A DNA stretch of 5,926 nucleotides from DAOUAJ01 sp034433615 (GTDB lineage: Bacteria > Chloroflexota > Anaerolineae > DUEN01). The position numbers and the translations under genes were made by a program. The notes beneath the pieces were generated by a model. It had not been told where the DNA came from, ran no database searches, and saw nothing but the letters and a program-made list of their open reading frames with translations. Of this stretch, positions 1-4,284 are shown piece by piece (position 1 is the first letter of the stretch; each line of letters starts with the position of its first letter). The stretch spans positions 1 to 5,926 of the forward strand of contig DAOUAJ010000072.1 of assembly GCA_034433615.1 (NCBI GenBank), in the 5' to 3' direction.

Positions 1-189
1 CACTGGCTTCTCCACAACTTTGGTGACCTCGACGGGCACCTCCTTCTCCACCACCACGGTCTGTACCACCGGCTTCTCCACCACCTTCTCCTTCTCGACG
101 ACCACTGGGGTGGGAGCGGGGCAGGCCGTCAAAACCAGGCTCAGAACAGTCAACAGACCTAATAGAGGCAGCAGCTTCTTGGGATTCAT
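1..189 (-). CDS. Solute-binding lipoprotein of an ABC transporter, N-terminal part (partial)
   Basis: Only the first 63 codons are present; the gene runs off the left edge in frame. The protein starts MNPKK, has a hydrophobic stretch at residues 6-20, and a lipobox L20-T21-A22-C23, so Cys23 should be lipid-modified and the mature protein anchored outside the membrane. After Cys23 come P-A-P-T-P and then a low-complexity Val/Glu/Lys/Pro linker made of VVVEKE, VVEKPV and VPVEV units, probably a flexible tether between the lipid anchor and the binding domain. This layout is typical of sugar-binding lipoproteins in Chloroflexota. The ligand-binding domain is outside the window, so family and substrate cannot be read. 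The ATG at 189 is preceded by a strong Shine-Dalgarno sequence. The gene lies downstream of an RbsC-type permease on the same strand, so the two probably serve one importer. A LacI-type palindrome lies about 140 bp upstream. Confidence 0.85.
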   Translation of the reverse strand, partial: MNPKKLLPLLGLLTVLSLVLTACPAPTPVVVEKEKVVEKPVVQTVVVEKEVPVEVTKVVEKPV

Positions 190-193
190 TTTT

Positions 194-202
194 GCCCTCC
201 TT
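194..202 (-). promoter_or_regulatory. Ribosome binding site of the binding lipoprotein
   Basis: On the minus strand the sequence reads AAGGAGGGC followed by AAAA and the ATG at 189. This is a near-ideal Shine-Dalgarno sequence at normal spacing and fixes the start of the lipoprotein gene, whose antisense frame could otherwise be mistaken for a gene. Confidence 0.8.
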
Positions 203-325
203 CCTTACATGGATTAACTGATCGGCAGGCGTCCTTTCCTTCAAAGGGGTGGGCAGCCCCGGATCCGCCCGCCGAATCTCTGGCTAGATAAAACTCGTTC
301 GAACCCCTTAAACCTCCTGGTATTC

Positions 326-339
326 TGAGAGCGCTTTCC
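326..339. promoter_or_regulatory. Putative LacI-family operator upstream of the binding lipoprotein
   Basis: TGAGAGCGCTTTCC is an almost perfect palindrome around AGCGCT. It fits the pattern TGNNAGCGCTNNCA, common among LacI-family operators with a central CG, at every fixed position except the last. It lies 137-150 bp upstream of the lipoprotein ATG, in the spacer after the permease gene, where an operator controlling the lipoprotein would be expected. No convincing -35/-10 pair was found around it, and it differs outside the central CG from the palindrome in front of the lacI gene, so the same repressor need not bind both. Confidence 0.45.
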
Positions 340-375
340 GCGAGCGCAGGCCATTTTCAGTACATCATGATTTCG

Positions 376-451
376 GCTCAAAGCCCCGTCCCTGGGGCGT
401 CCATCTAGCGCCCGAGGACGGGCTTGGGAGCAAAACTGTTTAGTGACATTA
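376..451 (+). repeat. Composite palindromic repeat, copy A
   Basis: A long imperfect hairpin has arms at 382-399 (AGCCCCGTCCCTGGGGCG) and 408-425, closed on the outside by GCTC (376-379) and GAGC (428-431). It is followed by AAAA and the tail ACTGTTTAGTGACATTA (435-451). An inverted copy with the same hairpin and a tail differing by one T lies at 1647-1759, on the other side of the permease gene. The tail ends 15 bp beyond the permease stop codon. Neither strand shows a U-run after the hairpin, so a simple intrinsic terminator is unlikely, although a strong stem here could stabilise the 3' end of the permease mRNA. It is most likely a small non-coding dispersed element (MITE- or REP-like). 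Confidence 0.6.
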
Positions 452-465
452 TCCTTCAGCCGACA

Positions 466-1518
466 TCAGGCGGGACGGCTCAGGTAGGTGTTGACCACTA
501 CCGAGAACATCAAGATCAGGCCCGCCACAGCTCGGAAGATCTGGATGGATACCCCCATCAACCCCAGACCCTGGTCGAGCATCTGCAGTAGCAGAACGCC
601 CATGCAAGCCCCGAAAATGGTACCCACGCCGCCGGTGAGCTGCACGCCGCCGATCACGCTGGCGGCCACAGCGATCAGCTCCCACCCCTCCCCCCGGAGC
701 GGGTCCACGCTGGTGCGGTGGGCGAACTGCATCACGCTGGCGATGCCGGTAAACAACCCGGCCAGCACGAAGGCAGTCAACTTGACCCGTCTCACGGGCA
801 CGCCTTGGGCCAGCGCCGCGCCCGGGTTGCCGCCGGCGGCGAAGACCCAGTTGCCGAACTGCGTGCGCATGAGCACGAAGGACATCACCGCGGCGATGAG
901 CAGGAACCAGAGGATGGAGATGCGGAAGTTGGCAGCCGGCTGGTAGAGCTCGTTGAGCGGGGTGATGGCGCCGTTTAAAACGTCAAACAGTACGGGCCTG
1001 GATTGAATGTACTTGGCGAAATCGCCGCCGCCGATGGCGCGAGCGATGCCGCGGTAGGCCAGCATCGTCCCCAGGGTAGCGATGAAGGAGGGGATACCTG
1101 ATCGGATCACCACCAGGCCGTTCAGCGCCCCCAGCAGCGCGCTGACCAGCACGGCGAAGAGCATGGCGAGGAGCGGCGGCACGCCAGCATTCATCGTCAG
1201 GGCGAAGACATAGCTGGCTACAGCGAAGTTCGCCCCGACCGAGAGGTCGAACTCGCCAGCGATCATCAGGATGGCCACGCCGATGACGACAATCCCGATG
1301 ACACTACCAAAGGACAGAATATTAGAAAGGGCAACCGGGGTCAAGAAATTCCTGGCTGCGAAAGAGAAGAAGAGAAACACCGCCAGGAAGCTGGCGAGGG
1401 CCACAGCCTCTGGGAACTCCGCCAATCTGAAATAGAGCCGGCTGAGACGATGTTGGACCAGGGTGACCGTTGAAGATTGCAGAGGCAACTCTCCCCCGGG
1501 GTTTGCCGAACTGGTCAT
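466..1518 (-). CDS. RbsC-type sugar/polyol ABC transporter permease
   Basis: The 350-aa protein is an inner-membrane permease of the BPD_transp_2 type (ribose RbsC, xylose XylH, inositol IatP relatives). Family marks include GEFDLSVGA at residues 88-96 (usually G-x-DLSVG), N-G-L at 133-135 with IPSFIATLGTM at 142-152, AAGGNPGAA at 227-235 and a Gly-rich segment, ASVIGGVQLTGGVGTIFG, at 286-303 that typically lies by the ATPase contact. Hydrophobic segments at about 38-54, 68-87, 97-109, 114-138, 200-216, 247-263, 280-291, 298-316 and 325-342 fit the usual 8-10 helices. The first 35 residues are a hydrophilic extension. An in-frame ATG at 1761 would add 81 residues, but these are encoded by a GC-rich hairpin repeat; the ATG at 1518 has GGAGGA upstream and gives family length. 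No ATPase gene is in the window. Inositol or another polyol is a plausible substrate, inferred from the iolM-like gene upstream. Confidence 0.88.
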   Translation of the reverse strand: MTSSANPGGELPLQSSTVTLVQHRLSRLYFRLAEFPEAVALASFLAVFLFFSFAARNFLTPVALSNILSFGSVIGIVVIGVAILMIAGEFDLSVGANFAVASYVFALTMNAGVPPLLAMLFAVLVSALLGALNGLVVIRSGIPSFIATLGTMLAYRGIARAIGGGDFAKYIQSRPVLFDVLNGAITPLNELYQPAANFRISILWFLLIAAVMSFVLMRTQFGNWVFAAGGNPGAALAQGVPVRRVKLTAFVLAGLFTGIASVMQFAHRTSVDPLRGEGWELIAVAASVIGGVQLTGGVGTIFGACMGVLLLQMLDQGLGLMGVSIQIFRAVAGLILMFSVVVNTYLSRPA

Positions 1519-1521
1519 AAA

Positions 1522-1527
1522 TCCTCC
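1522..1527 (-). promoter_or_regulatory. Ribosome binding site that sets the permease start
   Basis: The minus strand reads GGAGGA, then TTT, then the ATG at 1518. The spacing is slightly short but the match is strong. This supports 1518 over the upstream in-frame ATG at 1761, which lies inside a repeat and has no such site. Confidence 0.7.
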
Positions 1528-1529
1528 AC

Positions 1530-1545
1530 AGCGGTTGAAACCGCT
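1530..1545. repeat. Inverted repeat directly upstream of the permease ribosome binding site
   Basis: AGCGGTTGAAACCGCT has 7-bp perfect arms around GA and ends only 2 bp from the GGAGGA ribosome binding site of the permease. In RNA it could form an AGCGG/CCGCT stem with a six-base loop next to the Shine-Dalgarno sequence. Its form, followed by TACGCGGGCGATCAGGAATCGC, resembles dispersed palindromic repeats rather than a dedicated operator. Confidence 0.45.
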
Positions 1546-1646
1546 ACGCGGGCGATCAGGAATCGCAGCAACCTCTACAAGGTATGCCCTGAGCAAAGCT
1601 GAAGAATTGGCCCTTATGGAAATGAGGCGGCCACGGAGGGATCGCC

Positions 1647-1759
1647 TAATGTCACTAACAGTCTTCTGAGAGGCGAAGACTACAAGCTTTTGCGCTCTGA
1701 GCCCCGTCCCCGGGGCGATTCCCCATGCTGAGACGCCCCCGGGGACGGGGGCCGGGAGC
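1647..1759 (-). repeat. Composite palindromic repeat, copy B (inverted relative to copy A)
   Basis: The hairpin has arms at 1701-1717 (GCCCCGTCCCCGGGGCG) and 1734-1752 (CGCCCCCGGGGACGGGGGC), enclosed by GCTC (1694-1697) and GAGC (1756-1759), as in copy A. Read on the minus strand, the hairpin is followed by GCAAAA, about 26 extra bases that themselves contain a perfect stem (AGTCTTC/GAAGACT, 1660-1681), and then the tail ACTGTTAGTGACATTA (1662-1647). Copy A has the same order without the extra stem. The two copies point their tails towards the permease gene from both sides. Confidence 0.6.
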
Positions 1760-1788
1760 ATTTTGGGGAAAAGTTAGCGCTATTAGAG

Positions 1789-1840
1789 GGATCGCCCCTA
1801 CGATCCGCCACCGTGCGGAGGATGGCATAGGGGTGGTACC
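1789..1840. repeat. Palindromic element downstream of the dehydrogenase gene
   Basis: An outer stem pairs ATCGCCCCTA (1791-1800) with TAGGGGTGGT (1828-1837) with two mismatches or wobbles, and inner short stems pair ATCC (1803-1806) with GGAT (1820-1823) and CCGC with GCGG. It starts about 28 bp beyond the dehydrogenase stop codon. The minus-strand phrase TAGGGGCGATCCCT belongs to a kind of dispersed repeat I recall from Chloroflexota and cyanobacteria. No U-run follows, so it is not a typical intrinsic terminator. Confidence 0.45.
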
Positions 1841-1867
1841 TCCGCGCCCGCCCTTTTCGGACAGCAC

Positions 1868-3025
1868 CTAGTTCGGATGCACCAGGATTTTGCCGTCGCG
1901 CCGTTCTCCGGATTGAGCGATGGCAGTTACCACCTGGTCCAGGTTGTAGCGGGCCGTGATGATCGGTGAGAGATCAAGCCGGCCGCTGGACACCAGGCGG
2001 ATCACGCTGGGAAAGTTCGCGTCACCCGAGTGCCCCTGCGAGCCGTAGAACTGGCTACGCCGCACCTGATAGGTCTCCAGGTACATCGGCACCCGTTGAG
2101 CCGCCCGGCCAACCTGCACCACCTTGGCATTGATCGCCAGCGCCTTCTCCGAAGCGGGCAGGACGATCTCGGGCACCCCAGCGGCTTCAAAGAAGAAATC
2201 AAAGCCCTCGCCCTTCGAGAGGTCCAATAGCACTTCGGCGATGTTCACCTGCCGGGGGTCAAACACCGCGTTCGCGCCGACTTTCTTCGCCAACTCGCGG
2301 CGCTGAGGTGAAATCTCAAAGGCCACGATCTTGCCCGCGCCGGCTGCCTCGGCCAGCCCGATGGCTGCCAAGCCGATCGGCCCTGCGCCGAAGACGCACA
2401 CGTAGGCCCCCGGTTTGAAACCTCCTGCCCGGCTGAACATGGCGTTGTAGGAAACGCTCGTGGGTTCACAGAGCGCAGCTACATCGTACCCCAACTGTTC
2501 GCCAAACCGCTCCAGAATGCCATCCACCTTCCAGCAGTACTTGGCGCCCACAACAATATATTGCGCGAATGCGCCATCAATGGTGAAGCCGATCTCTTCC
2601 AGGTTGGCACAGTGGTTGGGAAACCCATTGCGGCAGGGGATGCAGTAGCCACACCAGATCATCTCCTCGACCGTGACAGGGTCTCCGGGCTTCAGGTCCT
2701 TCACGTCCTTACCTACCTCCACGACCTGCGCCGAGAATTCGTGGCCGGTGGTGACAGGGAACTTCGTTAAGCCAGGGTAGAACATGTACCCGTCTTTGTC
2801 GGTCTCGTAGAAATGAATATCAGAGCCGCATACACCGCAGGCTTTGACTTGCAGGAGCACCTCATCCGGTTTGGTGATCTGCGGTACCGGTTTCTCGCGC
2901 ACTTCCAACTTCGGGTAACGCCAGACACTGCTGCCGGTGATCGCCTTCCCGGTCCGCTTTTCCCAATCAGACACCCCATAATCAGGCCGGGGATCCCACT
3001 TAGCGTTAAGAACGAGAGCTTTCAT
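1868..3025 (-). CDS. iolM: Zinc-dependent dehydrogenase, scyllo-inosose 3-dehydrogenase (IolM) type
   Basis: The 385-aa medium-chain dehydrogenase closely resembles Thermotoga maritima IolM: both begin MK-x-LVLNAKWDP and share VWRYP, ACG-[IV]-CGSD, the four-Cys lobe with GFPNHC, EPTSV-[AS]-YNA and GSQGHSG. IolM oxidises scyllo-inosose at C3 to a diketo-inositol, after IolG has oxidised myo-inositol. Catalytic zinc ligands are probably Cys66, His95-Glu96 (GHE) and Glu187; the structural zinc is held by Cys125, Cys128, Cys131 and Cys139. The Rossmann glycine motif GAGPIG is at 213-218, and Glu237 at the end of the second strand suggests NAD rather than NADP. An ATG at 3037 is in frame, but it overlaps the GGAGG that sits 5 bp before the ATG at 3025, and homologues begin at this Met. 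It follows the lacI gene by 71 bp and is probably co-transcribed with it. A related polyol dehydrogenase cannot be excluded; IolG is not in view. Confidence 0.82.
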   Translation of the reverse strand: MKALVLNAKWDPRPDYGVSDWEKRTGKAITGSSVWRYPKLEVREKPVPQITKPDEVLLQVKACGVCGSDIHFYETDKDGYMFYPGLTKFPVTTGHEFSAQVVEVGKDVKDLKPGDPVTVEEMIWCGYCIPCRNGFPNHCANLEEIGFTIDGAFAQYIVVGAKYCWKVDGILERFGEQLGYDVAALCEPTSVSYNAMFSRAGGFKPGAYVCVFGAGPIGLAAIGLAEAAGAGKIVAFEISPQRRELAKKVGANAVFDPRQVNIAEVLLDLSKGEGFDFFFEAAGVPEIVLPASEKALAINAKVVQVGRAAQRVPMYLETYQVRRSQFYGSQGHSGDANFPSVIRLVSSGRLDLSPIITARYNLDQVVTAIAQSGERRDGKILVHPN

Positions 3026-3030
3026 GTTTG

Positions 3031-3035
3031 CCTCC
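3031..3035 (-). promoter_or_regulatory. Ribosome binding site that sets the dehydrogenase start
   Basis: GGAGG followed by CAAAC and the ATG at 3025. The alternative ATG at 3037 overlaps this site by its last base and has only a poorly spaced GCAGG directly before it, so 3025 is the better start. Confidence 0.75.
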
Positions 3036-3096
3036 ATCCTGCATGTATGAGAGATAAGGGGGTGAGGATCAGCGAGCGGTACAAAGGTCGCGCCCT

Positions 3097-4116
3097 CTAC
3101 CGGTTCTCCCCAGATGACTCGCGTACCACAAGCTGTCCTGGTAACACGACATCGGTTACACCTTCTTCACCTTCCGCGCCGCATCTGCCGATCAACGCCA
3201 GCGCCATGTACGCTGCTCGCTGGCCGAGCTCAAACTTGGGCTGGGCAACGGTCGTGAGCGAGGGTGATGTATAGGATGCAAAGGGGATGTCATCGAAACC
3301 GACCACGGCCAGGTCGTCAGGGACGGCAATACCCATCTCCCGGGCCGCGCGCAGCAGGCCAATCGCCGTCATGTCATTGTAGCAGAAGACTGCGCTGGGT
3401 CTCTGCGCTAAAGCCCATAGTTGGCGTAGGGCCTGTTCGCCACCGCTCGGCCGACCGTTGCCCCGAACCATCAATGCTGGATCCACATCTGCGTCTGCTC
3501 CTTCCAGTGCCTGCAGATAGCCCTGCAGCCGGTCATCAGAGGGAGTATGGCCAGCCGAGCCCATGACGTGCCCGATGCGCTTATGCCCCAGGGCCAGGAG
3601 GTGCTCTGTGGCCATGCGCGCGCCGTGAACATCATCCACCCTTACGGAATAGCTGTATGTGCCTTGCTGGGCGTGATTGTTCAACAGCACCACAGGCACC
3701 CCGGTGCGCTCTAGCAGATCGCTGTACAGCGCCCCCACACGCGATGAGGTCACGATCACCGCATCCACCCGCTTGGACCGCAGCATCTCTACCGCGGCAA
3801 TCTCCCGGTCTGGCTCGTCGTTGGAGGTAGCCAGAATGAGGGTGTAACCGTGCTCATAGGCAGTACTCTCGATGCCTTGCACAACCTCCGCTACAAATGG
3901 ATCGGCAATCGTGGTGACGACGACCCCGATGGTCTGAGTACGGCCCACAACGAGCCCGCGGGCGCCAGCATCGGGTGAATAGCCCATTTCGCGCGCCAGA
4001 CGGCGAATGCGAGCCTTGGTCTCCTCCTTGATCAAGGGGCTATCGCTCAGGGCGCGGGAAACCGTGGAGTGAGAAACCCCAGCCGCTCTCGCGATGTCCT
4101 TGATGGAAACTTTCAC
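3097..4116 (-). CDS. LacI-family transcriptional repressor
   Basis: The 339-aa protein has the normal LacI-family length and plan. Residues 5-24 form the helix-turn-helix (IKDIARAAGVSHSTVSRAL), with recognition-helix residues His16, Ser17 and Arg21 in the positions that read the operator. Residues 46-56 (YSPDAGARGL) form the hinge with Leu55 placed to insert at a central CG step. From about residue 60 (TQTIGVVV) to 333 comes a periplasmic-binding-protein-like effector domain, with ADPFV at 71-75, a segment ending GHKRIGHV at 177-184, FCYNDMTAIGLL at 244-255 and the signature VVGFDDIPFA at 271-280. The start is GTG, with AGAAGG 6 bp upstream (4123-4128). The gene heads a probable two-gene unit with the iolM-like gene, and its promoter carries a perfect operator-like palindrome, so autorepression relieved by a polyol or keto-polyol is the likely logic. 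The effector is inferred from the neighbour only. Confidence 0.92.
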   Translation of the reverse strand: MKVSIKDIARAAGVSHSTVSRALSDSPLIKEETKARIRRLAREMGYSPDAGARGLVVGRTQTIGVVVTTIADPFVAEVVQGIESTAYEHGYTLILATSNDEPDREIAAVEMLRSKRVDAVIVTSSRVGALYSDLLERTGVPVVLLNNHAQQGTYSYSVRVDDVHGARMATEHLLALGHKRIGHVMGSAGHTPSDDRLQGYLQALEGADADVDPALMVRGNGRPSGGEQALRQLWALAQRPSAVFCYNDMTAIGLLRAAREMGIAVPDDLAVVGFDDIPFASYTSPSLTTVAQPKFELGQRAAYMALALIGRCGAEGEEGVTDVVLPGQLVVRESSGENR

Positions 4117-4216
4117 ACCTTACCTTCTGCGGTCCAGCAACTCCAGTCTGCCTCTGGGCAAAGGGAACCAAGATCCAGGATTTCTACAAGCAGGTCTCAT
4201 GGGCGCAAATAGCCTT

Positions 4217-4230
4217 TGCACACGTGTGCA
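4217..4230. promoter_or_regulatory. Palindromic operator in front of the lacI-iolM unit
   Basis: TGCACACGTGTGCA is a perfect 14-bp palindrome with a central CG, the usual form of a LacI-family site. It overlaps the last base of the -10 box and covers the expected transcription start, where bound repressor would block RNA polymerase. It lies about 100 bp upstream of the GTG start of the lacI gene. The obvious candidate ligand is the LacI protein encoded directly downstream. Confidence 0.72.
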
Positions 4231-4258
4231 TCATAGCATAGGGAGTGACCAACGTCAA
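4230..4258 (-). promoter_or_regulatory. Sigma70-type promoter of the lacI-iolM unit
   Basis: On the minus strand, TTGACG (4258-4253) and TATGAT (4235-4230) are separated by exactly 17 bp. Both boxes match the sigma70 consensus at five of six positions. Transcription would start near 4222-4224, inside the operator, giving a leader of about 106-108 nt before the lacI GTG. The -35 box begins 26 bp beyond the stop codon of the upstream gdpd gene, so the lacI unit has its own promoter. Confidence 0.72.
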
Positions 4259-4284
4259 ATCGGCTGCCGACCGCGCGACAATCC

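Larger units (their letters stand above)
1519..1867. other. Gene-free spacer filled with hairpins and dispersed repeats
   Basis: This 349-bp stretch between the dehydrogenase stop and the permease start contains no credible gene. From left to right it holds a 7-bp-arm inverted repeat (1530-1545), a short stem GCGAT/ATCGC (1553-1567 region), a GGCGGCC...GGATCGCC hairpin (1626-1646), the repeat copy B with its tail (1647-1759), a TAGCGCTA palindrome (1775-1782) and another hairpin (1789-1840). The 11-mer GAGGGATCGCC occurs exactly at 1636-1646 and again at 1786-1796. This looks like layered insertion of small palindromic elements. I could not identify a convincing permease promoter here. Confidence 0.6.

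Noticed and set aside
20..217. 65-residue plus-strand open frame rich in Ser, Thr and Phe
   Set aside because: It is the antisense of the Val/Glu/Lys-rich linker of the binding lipoprotein, whose lipobox and ribosome binding site support the minus-strand reading.
297..304. GTTCGAAC palindrome as an operator
   Set aside because: Only 8 bp, not extended by its flanks, and expected by chance; the AGCGCT-centred site nearby is much stronger.
376..431. Intrinsic terminator of the permease gene
   Set aside because: The stem is strong and well placed, but no U-run follows on the minus strand and an inverted copy occurs elsewhere in the window, so a dispersed repeat is the better reading.
1519..1761. 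81-residue N-terminal extension of the permease starting at the ATG at 1761
   Set aside because: The extension is encoded by repeat hairpins, reads as a Pro/Gly/Arg-rich sequence without family similarity, and lacks a ribosome binding site; the ATG at 1518 has GGAGGA and gives the usual permease length.
1655..1867. 70-residue minus-strand open frame directly after the dehydrogenase
   Set aside because: It begins with GTG one base beyond the dehydrogenase stop, runs through two palindromic elements, and its translation is low in recognisable structure; it is open because the region is GC-rich.
2813..3274. 153-residue plus-strand open frame spanning the iolM-lacI junction
   Set aside because: It lies antisense to the ends of two well-supported genes and has no family resemblance.
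4259..4274. Terminator after the gdpd gene
   Set aside because: The minus-strand stem TCGG/CCGA with a short loop followed by TTT is too short and has too few U residues to call.
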